In this document: one piece after another, positions 10,886 to 22,805 of the stretch
Layout of the letters: each line of letters starts with the position of its first letter
Numbering within the stretch: the stretch's first letter is position 1
Source: Reticulitermes speratus
Taxonomy: Eukaryota > Arthropoda > Insecta > Blattodea > Rhinotermitidae
Direction: 5' to 3'
Length of the DNA: 64,000 nucleotides
Assembly: GCA_021186555.1 (NCBI GenBank)
Contig: JAJKFL010000427.1
Location: 19,368,505-19,432,504, forward strand
Notes under the pieces: generated by a model
Databases searched by the model: none
Seen by the model: only the letters and a program-made list of their open reading frames with translations
Told to the model about the DNA's origin: nothing
Made by a program: the position numbers and the translations under genes

Positions 10886-11561
10886 TAAGCCTTTAAAGAC
10901 TAACGCGTGCCTCAACCGTACGTTAAGTACAGTTCGGACCGCGCAGTAAGCATATTCCGTATCGGTTACGAAAACCAATCAGGCGTGCGAAAATAATCGC
11001 AGTTTGTTTTCAAATCAATACAAAATACATAAATCCACTCTCTGGGCAGAATGTTCAATTTATAGCCGTTTTCGCAAAATTTCGAAAAGCGACTATTAGC
11101 TTTGTCATGTCTGTTGTCCGTCCGTCCGTCTTTATCTCCGCATATAACTCGGCTCCAACTGGACGGATTTTCATGACAATAGATATTCGATTGTCTTTCG
11201 AAAATCTGTCTGAAAAATTCAAGTTTCATTAAAATCCGACAAACATGACGGCTGCTTTACATGAAGAGTTACGTACATTTATAAGAGTATCTCGCTGAAT
11301 TCTTCTTAGAATGAGAAACGTTTCAGACAAACATGTAGAGAAAATCAAGACACGCATTTTTATTATATACAGTAATGTGGAAAATTATGGCAGATCCACA
11401 CAGGCCACAGATGACAATATAATATGGCGCATATGCTTGTATGATAGATAACTAAGGTTACAAACACACACTCAAAACATATAATACTTATTGCTTTTCC
11501 ACGGCAACAATGGTTACGCCAACGCGCCCTAATGTTACGTCATACGTACAGTTCCTCTCTT
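10886..11561 (+). mobile_element. Repeat family F, split by a MITE
   Basis: The left part (10886-11060: ttaagcctttaaagactaac ... gggcagaatgttcaattta) and the sequence resuming at about 11561 (tgttaatgttaaacc) match 63781-64000 continuously. The ~0.5-kb MITE-like element between them is therefore a later insertion. The family's class is unknown. Confidence 0.7.
11061..11553 (+). mobile_element. MITE-like family E, copy 1 (nested)
   Basis: Starts at agccgttttcgcaaaattt and ends ggttacgccaacgcgcccta...tacgtaca. It shares internal blocks with the copies at 12463 and 32551: gtccgtccgtc, aactcggctccaactggacg, ctgaattcttcttagaatga and gccacagacgac. Its subterminal inverted repeat is diverged in this copy. 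It has no coding capacity. Confidence 0.8.
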
Positions 11562-11947
11562 GTTAATGTTAAACCTTGCGGAAAAACACACTCACTCTTG
11601 ATGCTGTGAGCAGCTAATCACTTTCCTCAGTGCACATGCTAATCAGGCCACTTGATTTCCCGCTCGGAATGGGTGACATTTGAGGACTCAAGTCTTCTGT
11701 AATGTGTTGCTATGTCAGAAGGTGAGTCCAGGATGTTGAAGGAGCCTTCAAGCGTGAAGCAGTCCAAGAGAATAGCATTCCAGATAAACTGAATATTTAG
11801 GCAACACCATTGCGAGAACCTCAAATTTCGCATGGGTAAATTTACCTCGAAATTTCGGCTCCGTTGAAGTTTCCAGTTCCATTGGTTTGCTTTCGCCCTT
11901 ACACTTCTTGTGCTGTGGATTATAAATCATTACTCTGGTGAACTGTG

Positions 11948-11949
<2 letters not shown>

Positions 11950-11985
<36 letters not shown>
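11950..11985. repeat. (TA)n microsatellite
   Basis: About 17 TA units. Confidence 0.95.
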
Positions 11986-11986
11986 C

Positions 11987-12060
11987 CATGGTTCAACAGC
12001 CCTATATGGGCCCGGGCCTCCTCTTGCCTCCTCTTTTCGAGGTTACTAAGTCGTGCGCAT
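11987..12060 (-). mobile_element. SINE A1 3' tail fragment
   Basis: Reverse complement of the SINE A 3' region (compare tggttcaacagccctatatg with the 3' end of the copy at 22514). Only the last ~70 bp are present. Confidence 0.7.
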
Positions 12061-12462
12061 TCGTGGCAGTTGGTGACTGGTCAACTGGCCGCGCTAGTGT
12101 TCTATCGATCCTGATGTGTCGGCCAGAGCCATCAGGCAGGCAGTCAGGAGACTTGGGTGAGAAATGGAGGCAATTTGGCTTACGCAACATTTTTATTCAT
12201 GCCCGTAAGGTTCTTTTACATGCCGTAAATCTACGACATGGGACCGACGGCTTTACTTCCCCTCCGAAGGAAGTGGTGCTCCGGATTTTTATCACCCTTA
12301 AAAATCCATCGACCTCGGTCGGGAACTGTGCTATTTAATCCATTTAATTTTACAAGACTTAAGTTACTTCAATTACCGTATTAAATATTTTGGCCATTAA
12401 ATTGTTTTAAATGTTATATAAGACATATGTGTAGATAAAATTATACGTAAAATCGACTGTCA

Positions 12463-12990
12463 TTTTAGGCGCTTTCGCAAAATTGCGGAAAACGACTATT
12501 AACTTCGTCATTTTCGTCTGTCTGTCTATCCGTCCGTATGAAACAACTCGGCTCCTACTGGACGAAGTTTCATGAAATTTGATATTTGAGGATTTTTACA
12601 AAAATCTGCAAAGAAAATTTATAATTCATTACAATATGATATGAATAACGCGTATTTTAAATGACGACCTTTGTAAATTCATGGTAATATCTCGCTGAAT
12701 TCTTCTTAGAATGAGAAAAATTTCAGACAAATTTTCAGAGAAAATCAAAACACACCTTTTCTGTTCAACTTTTTTTTCCAAAATCGTGCCGTTTAGAGAT
12801 AATGTGGATAAATATGATAGAGGCAGACAGGCCACAGACGACAGACGTCATGCAGTTCAGAAAAGATGCGATTTGCATGCCGGATAACTAACCAAGTATA
12901 AAGACACACACTCATAATATTTAATATTTACTGCTTTCCCGCTGCAGATATGGTTACGCGAACGCGCCTGAATATTACGTTATACGTACA
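12463..12990 (+). mobile_element. MITE-like family E, copy 2
   Basis: Begins ttttaggcgctttcgcaaaa and ends tacgcgaacgcgcctgaata...tacgtaca. The near-terminal segments aggcgc.ttcgc and gcgaacgcgcct are inverted repeats. Same order of internal blocks as copies 1 and 3. Confidence 0.85.
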
Positions 12991-12999
12991 TTGCCAGTC

Positions 13000-13796
13000 T
13001 TGTTACAAAATTCAGGTGGACGTTTCGAAAGTGTACAGGTATGAACGTAACGAAAACGTTACAAAATGAAAGGAGCTGAAGATCGTAAATTATCAGCGTA
13101 ATAGTTTTTGCCACACAATACATGCAGTGAAATGTTTTAGCGTTCGAAACTGTGTCTGCTCTGAATGACAGATTATCGTCGAAATGGTTTGAGGTTCCTT
13201 GAAATTTTCGTGATTTGCTGCTATGTGGTGGTCATAATATGATGGAAATTACACATTAGTATAATACTGTGTAATACGTGGGTCTTCTGTACTGTAGATG
13301 GTTGCGGAAGTACACATTTGTTGTGTTTAACAAATTAATATCGATACAAATTGGAGACGCTACTTCGCAAAGTATGTGTTTTGAAAGCATATGAGAAGAG
13401 AAATAATGTCAACAGGCAAATAAATCATCGTATTGTTTTCAAGTTTGTCCATCAAAATCACATCACAACTAAAACATCAGTGTGTATTGGCTGCCCGATC
13501 GTGAAGATAAGAGCTTCACTAACGTCGGACATTCTATATTGTTTACACATCATGCTTCGGTATTTGCTTCTACTCCCGTCTTCAGGATTCGTTTTGCCAA
13601 AACTGTGCTATATATAATGTAATATTCATTCCGTCAACAACATAATATACAAAGATTCACAAGGAAAACAGAGAAAAGTGGGTTTACAAAGATATGGAAA
13701 ACGGCTGACACTTTCATTACACGAAACATAAAGATAACATTAATATTAATATTGGACCGTTGTTAGTGCTGAAATTTCGTATGCGAGGAGTCCCAA
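13000..13796. other. Unassigned region
   Basis: No element end or gene is recognisable; only short frames are present. Confidence 0.3.
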
Positions 13797-13849
13797 ATTA
13801 AAATCCCAGCCGGTAAGCTGCCTGTTCTAAGATTTTTATTGGTTTTCCT

Positions 13850-13965
13850 CGGTGCATTCTTTCGAATAGTGCAACAGTAGTGCGTCGTGTCACTGGGTGA
13901 TTGGTGCCAATCACCCAGTGACGCTGCGAAATATCCCAGAAGAACGGATAACTTAACTGCACTAC
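13850..13965. mobile_element. Relic of family G palindrome with a perfect hairpin
   Basis: gtgcgtcgtgtcac on the left and gtgacgctgcgaaatatccc on the right match the arms of the elements at 2563 and 39297. Between them lies a perfect 16-bp inverted repeat, gtcactgggtgattgg with its complement, and a 2-nt loop (13888-13921). The usual ribozyme-bearing interior has been lost. Confidence 0.6.
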
Positions 13966-13989
13966 TGGAATAACGAAAAACCGGAATAA

Positions 13990-15125
13990 CATATAAAATT
14001 AGGGCATAAAGTGTGTCTACAAATACTTCCTAGTCACAAATAATATTATAATTTAACTGTTTACAGTCTGCAGCATCCCACTGACAACGAATGAGAGCAA
14101 ACAAATGAATGCATAAAAGGGAATAATAAAAGAACAATCCAGTGGAGACAACATGTACCTAAAGTTTACAGAATAAATTAAGAAAGAAGTAAAATACAGT
14201 AGATAACTTTCTAACAACTTGAAAATACAATACCGATAACATGTTTAAATATATCGGAAAAGAGGTAAGTGTAAACAACATGACACCAAACCAAGCCATA
14301 CATTGAAACACAAAGGGGTCACCTAAACAACCATGAATACCAGAGTGCACAAAATGTTACTCTGTAAAAAAAAATGATAACTGAATGTGAATATCATAAG
14401 ATAACACTGGCAAAGTGTGGATTACTGTTCTTAATGAAATACTAAAAACCGTTATGCGCTGCCTCAATGCCATAAATACCTAAACCTTCTATCAAAAAAT
14501 CCCGACAACAATCAAACATACCTAATTAACCATCACGCTGGATGAGTGTCAAAACGTCATTACAAGCATGAGCACATGATCATAATGCCAGTCTGTCACA
14601 TTTCTTCTCGAGATGTAAGATACAGCAAGTACTGCTACTCCGAAACGTCTGTGTTCTTCCACAGAGCTAGACGTTGCCGCGACCCTGCAGCCCAAAACCT
14701 CAAACTCACCACTGCGAAAACCTTACGTCTTAAGATTCAGAGGAAGGCAAATATAGCGTAACATTTTGCTGATTTAAGGACAATATGAAAATGGATCTTA
14801 AATAAAGAGAATGCAAAGGTTTTGATCCAGGTTCAATTCCTATTCGAACTCAGGAAATGGACCAGAGGCCGGTTTCCTGCGTATGCTGTGGTGTCCTTCA
14901 TAGAAGTGCGACAGAACCTCGGTTATCTTAACTACTGTTCGCTCCTGCAAGAGGCCGTACTGAATGTAGTTATTATAATGTTTTAATAGTATTGCTCTGG
15001 CGTTCCATTAGATGGCGTAACAGGTTTAGGGCATGACAGGCCTAAGATGTAAGCGGAGGATTGTGAACAAGGCGATGAAAATTCGGTTTCCATAAAAGGA
15101 CGAATTTGAGTGGCTGCGAGAATTC
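13990..15125. other. Unassigned region
   Basis: AT-rich, without an identifiable gene. A weak B-box-like string (ggttcaattcctattcgaac) at 14831-14850 may be a SINE relic. Confidence 0.3.
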
Positions 15126-15132
15126 TGCAATA

Positions 15133-15565
15133 ACTAGTTAGTTAGTTGGTTGGTTTGTTGGTTAGTTTGTTGGTTTGTTTGTTGGTTGGTTGGCCAGTCG
15201 GTCGGTAGGTCCGTTAGTTGGTTGGTTGTTTGGTTGATCGGTCGGTCGGTTGGTTGGTTGGTTGCTTGCTTGGCTGGTTGGTTCTTTGAATGGTCGTTCC
15301 GTTGGTTAGTTTGTTGGTTGTTGTTTGGTTTGTTTATTGGCTGGTTGGTTCGCTACTTGATTGGTTCGCTGCTTGGTTGTTTGATCGGTCGTTCGTTTAG
15401 CTGGCTGGTTGGTTTGTTTGTTGGTTGTTTGGTTCGTTCATTGGTTTGTTTGTTGGTTGGTTGATCGGCCGGTTGGTTGGCTGGTTGGTTGGCTCGTTGG
15501 GTGGTTGGTTGGTTGGTTGGTTGGTTGGTTGGCTGGTCGGTCGTTTGGCTAGTTGGTTTGGTTGA
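15133..15565. repeat. Imperfect (GGTT)n tetranucleotide block
   Basis: About 430 bp of ggttggttggtttgttgg-type sequence with scattered C substitutions. The open frame through it (W/V/L/C-rich) is a by-product of composition. Confidence 0.95.
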
Positions 15566-15569
15566 TTAA

Positions 15570-16740
15570 TTAGTTGTGGTATTACTTAAGAAATCCACCG
15601 ACTCTTTGAACACATTTATGGTTCATTGAAAGATGCTGTATCTCAGACACCCTGTGTATACACATACGATATGCATATGAAACAGGGCGGATGGGATAGG
15701 ATGTGACTGTTGTCCAATATGAGGCACTTACCCGGCATTTGCCTCTAGGAGCTGAAGAAAACCACCAGAAACATTAGTCACAATATGCGTCTGGGCCGAG
15801 GTTTGAAACCGAACACTCACAAATACCAATCACAAGCACTAAGCATTCGATTGACGCTCTTCTCTCTCTAGACTGCTAACACTTCAACCATGACCTCGAT
15901 CCAGACCGCACTGACCGTGTCTTTGCAATTGACGTAAGGAGCCGGCGTCATCCATCATACTGAAGGTTGATGTGTATGTTTTGATGACGTGGTCTTAAGC
16001 CAAACATACCTTCTCAAGTTCAAGAGTTTTATTACAGGATATATTTCTTGTGGGGTTAGAACCACCCAACCGAGGGAAGAATGTACTAGCTGTACTTGGT
16101 AGCTAACTTCCAAGTACGTATTGGGCATATACAGACTGAATTAGTGCAGCCGCGATGCGAAATTGTGCGTTATAAGCCTGTTCGATTTGACCGAAGTCGT
16201 AGAGACGGCGCTAGCTAATATGGCGCCCTGTGCAAACTGCAGGCTAGGCGCCGTCTGATATGGTCCCATGAGCACCCCAAAATGACCTGGAAGATAACTG
16301 GTGAACACCCATGCTAAACACGACTTTATGACTAAACGCAGGAAGGCGATTCATTTTAGTGCTGGAAATGAGACGGAGTGTCGCTTTATAAAGATTACTT
16401 AAACATCACTTGACCCTACAGGCAACAAGTCAGTTGAACTTCACTGACACACTGCTTACATTTTCTGACTATTTTAAATGTTCACTGTGTCTTCCTTCTA
16501 CACCGACGCACTAAGTCTTTCCGGAACCCTGGCGCATGCTGTGTCACGAAGACAAAGGAATTATCCTATCTACGGCTTTTATGTTGTGTTAAGTGATTTG
16601 TGTGCCACCTTGTATCTTACAACTGCCTGTAGTTAAACAAAACTCTGTGATACATGAAGAACAGTATGTACTACTAGCCTTCTGAAATACAAAATATCCA
16701 CTGGCACTCAAACTTTATTCTTCGTGTGTTTAAATCTACA
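15570..16740. other. Unassigned region
   Basis: No gene seen. The minus strand around 15720-15900 has faint SINE B-like wording (aggtttgaaaccgaac), too weak to call. Confidence 0.3.
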
Positions 16741-16743
16741 AAA

Positions 16744-17156
16744 GCCGATCGCAGTGGCCGTGCAGTCTAAGGCATGGGTCTTCGGCCGCTCGCTTACTAG
16801 GATCGTGGGTTCGAATCCCACCGGGGGCATGGATGTTTGTGTTGTGTTAGATGTATGGACGGTAGCATGAAACGAAAAGTGACATGCAGGACAAAAAGGA
16901 CTTCAACAGTACAAATGGATCAAAGGGGAAAACCCAGGAAAAAAAAAAAAAAAAAAAAAACAAACAAACCTGGTCAGGCAAAAAAAAAAAATCCCACCGG
17001 GGGCATGGATGTCTGTCTCTTGTGAGTGTTGTTTGTTGTCGGGAAGAGGTCTCTGCGACAAGCTGGTCCCTCGTCCAGAGGAGTCCTACCGACTGTGGTG
17101 TGTCTGAAGTGTGATCGTGAAGCCTCGAAAAATGAGGCGAGCAATTTAAAAAAAAA
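16744..17156 (+). mobile_element. Composite SINE: head + A2 body + A1 body
   Basis: One tRNA-like head is followed by a 'type 2' body (catggatgtttgtgttgtg ... tcaaaggggaaaaccca) ending in A-rich sequence. Then, starting exactly at atcccaccgggggcatggat, comes a normal A1 body. The whole 413 bp is flanked by a single 12-bp duplication, aaatctacaaaa (16732-16743, 17157-17168). The internal junction, poly(A)/ATCCC, lies in the T-loop of the tRNA-like head sequence. Confidence 0.9.
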
Positions 17157-17169
17157 AAATCTACAAAAT

Positions 17170-18205
17170 CTGTTATAGAAAATTATAGGTCTATATCTCA
17201 TGCGATTTAATTTTGAAAGTATGAAATATGCAGGACAAAAAAAACCTGTCGTCTGTCATGGCCAAGTTTGTCTTTATTATTTTGAAGCTGGAAAAACTAC
17301 GCTGTCCACTCGGTAAGAGAACTGGCAATGTTGGCAAGATCCTCAGCATTACGTAGGCGTTTGAAAAAGCTGTTTTGAAAAGTGTTACTCAAAACAAACT
17401 GTACAACTTCCTACACAGCAGCAACACGTATTTTGAATAGCCCAATTATTCAAATAAACTAAGTCCATTTACATCGCAGTTTTCACCATCTTTTATGGCT
17501 TCTTGAATATCCATTCAATCTCTCACTAGCCGTAATATCACAGTGATAACTAAATGTAGTAATTCGTGTTAAAACTATAAACCTAGCCCGTACACTGTAC
17601 TTAACTTTCGTAAAATTCTCACAGTAAATACTGATTATTTATCTTCACACAATAATCGACTGGTTTTATAGTGGAGACAGACTGTCTGCTCTGTGAGGTA
17701 AAAAATGCATTTTTATATATAATTTAGATTAACGTCTCAAACTGTACGTATTAAATATGTATGCTGGGTAACGACAAAGACACAGGATACAAGACAGACC
17801 CGTGTTCTCTTTAGACAGAGCGCCTATAAGCGGCTATGACTGCAATGGACAGGCTCACTACTTAATAAGTTCCTGTCATAAGTTTCCCCCTCCCCCTATT
17901 AGGGAGTGGTGATTCGACACCAAAACAAAATATCTAACCCTCTGTTATAGATTTACTCGAACATGATCAGTCTTCAAAGGCTTGAGGTGCTTGTATGTGT
18001 ACACAGTACATTGAATATTTACTGTTGTTGGTGTGACAACACTACTACAAGAAAAACTACTATGTTGGCAACTTCTGGCGACCCCCACGCCTTGGCGTAA
18101 TGTGAGGGGGAACAGCTCTAACACCCTTAACACCGTCTCTTCTGCCAGATTTCGAATGCCCAAAACAAATCGGCTGTGAATTTTGTAACATAAAACATTA
18201 ACATT
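17170..18205. other. Unassigned region
   Basis: I see no feature in this stretch that I can name. Confidence 0.3.
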
Positions 18206-18208
18206 AAG

Positions 18209-18480
18209 GAAGGATAACATCTTGCGTAGGATTTGCCTTCTAAAACACGTTACTGAAAGGAAGATAGAAGGAACGATATAAGTGAAGGGAAGATGACGAA
18301 GAAGAAGACGTAAGCAGCTACTGAATGACCTTAAAGAAAAGAGAGGTCCTGGAAATTGAAAGAAAAAGCACTAGATTACACTCTGTGGAGAACTCGCTTT
18401 GGAAGAGGTTATGGACCCGTCGTAAGAGAGACCATGGAATGATGATGATGATGATGATGTTGATATTGATGATGATGAAG
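18209..18480 (+). mobile_element. RTE-type LINE 3' end with (ATG)n tail
   Basis: Homologous to the last ~75 codons of the element at 51098-51766 (shared stretch ctttggaagaggttatggac, followed by cccgtcgtaagagagac). It ends in atgatgatgatgatgatg plus variants. It is frame-disrupted. Short 3' ends with simple-repeat tails are typical of RTE-type elements. Confidence 0.8.
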
Positions 18481-18484
18481 TAGA

Positions 18485-19655
18485 ACAAAACTCATCATAA
18501 TATCCATGACCAGTTTCGGAGATCTTGTAACCGTACGTGCTACACAGTTAAAACTATTAAATTTTATTGCTCGATGTGACCCTATGCTGTCTTGTAGATA
18601 AATACCGACGTTTCAGAGGAACATGCTGTCTCTATCAACACGGTAGATGAATATATTGACGTCCTTGAGAACCTAAAACCTTACATGCTAACATTTATTG
18701 GTGCGGACGGTTTCGGTGCTACATACTATCATCTGCTCCCACACAAAAGTCTGTAGCGCACACATAAACCAATTTCGTCACATTGCTCATTATTTTGTAT
18801 AACACTCCAAATTTCCCCCAAATTTATGAGTGCTCCGCGCTTAGATTAAGCAGTCCTCTACGTGAGGCTCCATAGCGCAGCTGTTAGAATCAACCGCGGT
18901 ATTAGCCAGCTTCACATTGTAGAAGCACGAGTTTAGTTCTGGTGTAGTCCACATAGGACACGTGGCAGACACACTTGTACCAGGACATCTTTATCTCAGA
19001 AAACTCTTGTCTTTTCATTGCCGGCTTCCGTCTATACTGCGTACTTATCTATCATCAAACGCCGGTACAACAGGCCGTTTAAGGCGGGACTATCAGGTAA
19101 CACAGCCCAATGATGCAACAAAGAAGGTGGATTTAAAAACAAATCCGCAGGTCTTACAGCTAAAGAGCGGATGCTCTGACATACCAAAACAAAAACAACA
19201 AATTCTATAATTTTACATTCATGCATTGACAAATGTACAATATGAAAACGTCATCTGGCCTAATATACAGTGTGTTCGAAGAGTTATTGTGCAGTTAAAC
19301 ATCACATAAAAGAGTAGGCCTACTGTTCACACAAATGATAACAACTGAACGATCTGCATGTTGTCAGTACTGACATTTGTGATGCTCCATTAGAAAGCTC
19401 CGCAAGTTTTGCTGGAACTTACATTACTGCACAACCACGGTGGTAGTAGCAACAACATAGCGACATTTCGAACGTCCTGTATAACAAAATACCTTTCCAA
19501 TTTCCTGTATAAATAAATTATTAATGAGACAATATCGATAAATAACAATTAATCGATGTTAATATCTTTTCTATCAGCATATGTAAATCCAAATGTTGAA
19601 TTAATATTCCAGTGACAGTCTGTACTGTATATGTTAAAAGGAGACGGGCCAAACA
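18485..19655. other. Mostly unassigned; tRNA-like relic at 18870-18950
   Basis: The segment ctccatagcgcagctgttag at 18869 resembles a tRNA/SINE A box, but no clear B box follows. Nothing else is recognisable. Confidence 0.3.
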
Positions 19656-19659
19656 GGCT

Positions 19660-19790
19660 GGCTCAGCGGTAATGCTAAACACTTGGATCATGAGAGGTAC
19701 CTTCTTCGAATATTCGCAGCAACAGCGGGTCAGGTGACTTCTGTAGTTCTTTCAGTCCTGAAATTCCGGGACAGTACCTTCACTAGGCCA
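19660..19790 (+). mobile_element. Possible SINE relic
   Basis: ggctggctcagcggtaatgc looks like an A box and cttcgaatattcgc like a decayed B box about 45 bp later, followed by SINE-like text. No duplication was found. Confidence 0.35.
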
Positions 19791-20319
19791 CTACAGAGAC
19801 CTTAAAAATAATTTCCAATTCACCGACACTATATAAATTTATTGGAAAAGATTTATTGGAAAAAGTAATCCACAAGAACAGAAAACGCTTGACCATTGAC
19901 TATGTGCGTATGTTATGTCACGCTCACGCCGTTTTCATAGTAACATGTATATTTTATCTTCTACTCAACACACAAGTCAAACCTCGTCCTCCTGATGACA
20001 CTGCAAACCAAATGCCTAACAAAGACTTGGTGTTCACTTTGTTCGCTGCTGAAGAAGATGAACAATTCTGTGGGGCAATGCTGCTGTACTGAAGTTTAAA
20101 AAAGACGCAAAGCAGGAATAAAGTAAAAATAATTAATATTGTACGCACCAAGCGCTCTGACAAAATATTTAGGCGCCATGGCCACTTGGATCCCGGGATT
20201 TGCCGAAAACTGAATTAGAATACTGACGATGTGATCGCCTCACACAAAGCTAACCTCTAGCAATATACAAAAACTCTAACGAACGGACCTAAACATTTGG
20301 ACTTTCTTAAATTCTGTCC

Positions 20320-20540
20320 TTCCCGGCAGCATACCAGGTTTGCATCTTCTCCAAAACGTTCAGAACGGCTCCGGGACACACCCAGCCTCCTACTGAATGG
20401 GTACTGGAGTTCTTCTTCGAGGGCTAAAGCGGCCGGAGCGAACTATGACCAATCATCTCCATCTAGTGAAGATGCTAAGAATGAGTGCCTTCGCACCTCC
20501 ACTCCCCCTATATGCCTTCACGGTGTATATAGGGACAACA
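20320..20540 (+). mobile_element. Degenerate SINE B body
   Basis: Contains cacccagcctcctactgaat and the downstream ctccatctagtgaagatgct, tatgccttcacgg pattern of the SINE B body. The head is missing or unrecognisable. Confidence 0.5.
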
Positions 20541-20544
20541 TTTT

Positions 20545-21388
20545 AACATACTGTACCCGTTTGGAAGGAATCAGAGCTAACGTCCAGAATGAATTCATAT
20601 TTATACAGCCCAAAACAACGGGAAAACAGAGAACGTTCAAAAGAGCTGTCTTAAACGTTGGTGAATAAGCTTCCTGAAATTGTAAATGATAATTTCAGGG
20701 ACAATGAATTAGGAGCGAAAGTTTGAACTTGGCCAACTCGATCTCCGCACTTCACTTTGATAAGAGTTTCCCTAAGGAACTACGTGAAAAAATTCGAGTG
20801 TGGTAATCAATGTCACGGATCATTTCAAGTGAAGAATAGAACACGCCCTGGAGGCTGTGATTACAAATGTTCTAACTCGGGTGTTGAAAAGCTAGAATGA
20901 GTTCCTACATCTCATTTCCCTAAAGGATAACTAATTTTTCATTTTATTTCTTCTTCTTTATTCTGTGTTGCGACGTGGCCAAGCCTCGAACCTGAAACCT
21001 AAACCTAGGAAATCACAGCGAATAACAATTTCGACAAGGTAGGCATAGCCTAACAAATCTTGTGTCTTCGCTTAAATTCGTTTATGTCTAATAAGACGAC
21101 ACGTAGTCGTAAAAAAGGGCACTGCACATAAAGTATGCGCTTGCTACTTGCGTACAAAGTTCTTAGCAAAATATTTTTCTTTGCGATAAATTTTCAGCGA
21201 GATACGTTCGAGACGTAAGCAAAAACGACACGCGGTACAACAAGTAACGTTACCTGTATCTGCAACCGATTTAACAGGCAGTTCCAAACAGAACCCATGT
21301 AGCCTACTTTCCTGTGCTTACATTTATATTCCTATATACGTATATATACATATATAATGTGCTTTATTTTACTTTCACAAGGAATTCG
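20545..21388. other. Unassigned region
   Basis: No element boundary or gene is recognised. Confidence 0.3.
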
Positions 21389-21669
21389 GTACAGTAATCG
21401 CTCCGTAATCCGGACCTCAGTAAACCGGATCTCCCGGGCAGTCTGGGCAGTTTAGTGTCAACTATAGCTCTCGCTTTCCACCCGGTGATCCGGATCACCG
21501 AAGGAAGCCTGAAACGATCCTTACACTGAGACTGGAGGCGTGGGTAAAGCGGGAGAAGACAGTCAGTGTTCAGGCCCTCAACAGTAGGAACGTCATCTCT
21601 CGAGTGACGCAGCTCTCTCTCTCTCTTATTTCGCCATTACAGCAAAGTGATAGCGACAAAATGCCCCAT

Positions 21670-21698
21670 ATTATTATTATTATTATTATTATTATTAT
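21670..21698. repeat. (ATT)n microsatellite
   Basis: About ten ATT units just upstream of the SINE A duplication. Confidence 0.95.
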
Positions 21699-21717
21699 GT
21701 ACCGTTAGGTATAGTAT

Positions 21718-21995
21718 GCCGATCCCAGTGGCCGCGCCGTCTAAGGCGTGGGTCTGCGGCAGCTCGCTTGCTGGGATTGCGGGTTAGAATCCCGCCGGGG
21801 GCATTGATGTCTGTCTCTTGTGAATGTTATGTGTTGTCAGGTACAGGTCTCTGCGTCGGGCTGATCACTCTTCCAGACGAGTCCTACCGAGTGTGATGTG
21901 TCTGACTGAGTATGATCGTGAAGCCTCGATAATGAGGAGGCCCTGGACCACTAGGGACTGTTGCGTCATGAAAGAAAAAAAGAAAAGAAGGAAAA
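21718..21995 (+). mobile_element. SINE A1, copy nested in Tigger-type element
   Basis: Full head and A1 body with A-rich tail. Duplication aggtatagtat is at 21707-21717 and 21996-22006. The B box is altered (gggttagaatccc), so this copy is probably transcriptionally weak. Confidence 0.92.
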
Positions 21996-22019
21996 AGGTA
22001 TAGTATTCTGCACCCCTCA

Positions 22020-22350
22020 CCAAATATTATTCGGGTGTTCAAATCAAGAAGAATGAGGCACGTGGCACGTATTGGAGACAGGAGAGGTGCATAGAGGATT
22101 TTGGGCGGGAGACTTGAGGGAAAGAGACAATTTGGAAGACTTAGCGTAGATGGGAGGATAATATTAAAATTAACCTTTAATAAATGGGATGGGGCATGAA
22201 CTGGATTGATTTGGCTCAGGATAGTGACAGGTGGCGGACTATTGTGAATGCGGTAATGAACTTTCGGGTTCCATAAAATGGGAGAATTTCTTGACTAGCT
22301 GATGAACTCTTAACTTCTCAAGAAGGACTCTGCTCCATGGAGTTAATTAA
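22020..22350 (+). mobile_element. LINE D 3' end
   Basis: Relic of the C-terminal coding part and 3' tail of an abundant non-LTR element: ggaggataatattaaaatta, tggattgatttggctcagga, gggttccataaaatgggaga, ctgctccatggagttaatta. It ends in a (TTAG)-like tail. Frames are broken. Confidence 0.75.
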
Positions 22351-22513
22351 TTAGTTAGTTATGTTTAGTATTTATGCTTTAAGGAATTATACTGTTTAGC
22401 TTCGAGTGATGATTTTTTGTGTTACCTATACCACGGAGTTTCCCTCGATGGTCCCGATTCCCGGGTAATCCGGACCACCCCTTCCCCCACACAGTCCGGA
22501 TGACTGAGAGACT

Positions 22514-22784
22514 TTTTTTTTCTTTTTGTATGGCTCGACAGCCCTATATGGGCCTGGGCCTCCTCGTTTCGTCGAGGTTTCATGGTCACACACTTTTGAG
22601 ACACACCACAGTCGGTAGGACTCCTCTGGACGAGAGACCAGCTCGTCGCAGAGACCTCTACCTGACAACACACAACACTCACAAGAGACAGACATCCATG
22701 CCCCCGGTGGGATTCGAACCCACGATCCTAGTAAGCGAGCGGCCGAAGACCCACGCCTTAGACCGCACGGCCACTGGGATCGGC
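22514..22784 (-). mobile_element. SINE A1, minus-strand copy
   Basis: Complete, with head at the right (B box ggattcgaaccca on the plus strand) and poly(T) at the left. A 14-bp duplication, atgactgagagact, is at 22500-22513 and 22785-22798. It interrupts the right end of the Tigger-type element. Confidence 0.95.
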
Positions 22785-22805
22785 ATGACTGAGAGACTAC
22801 TGTAC

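Larger units (their letters stand above)
21392..22802. mobile_element. Tigger/pogo-type DNA element with three nested insertions
   Basis: Terminal inverted repeats cagtaatcgctccgtaatcc (left) and, reversed, cagtagtctctcagtcatcc (right) are each bounded by TA (21390-21391, 22803-22804). TA duplications and CAGT-CTCNGTNATCCGGA-like ends fit the pogo/Tigger branch of Tc1/mariner. Inside are SINE A at 21718, a LINE D tail at 22020 and SINE A (opposite strand) at 22514. Once these are discounted only about 0.55 kb of element is left and no transposase is visible, so it is a non-autonomous element. Confidence 0.8.

Noticed and set aside
15150-15464. 104-codon W/V/L/C-rich frame that looks like a membrane protein
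   Set aside because: It is the translation of an imperfect (GGTT)n block.
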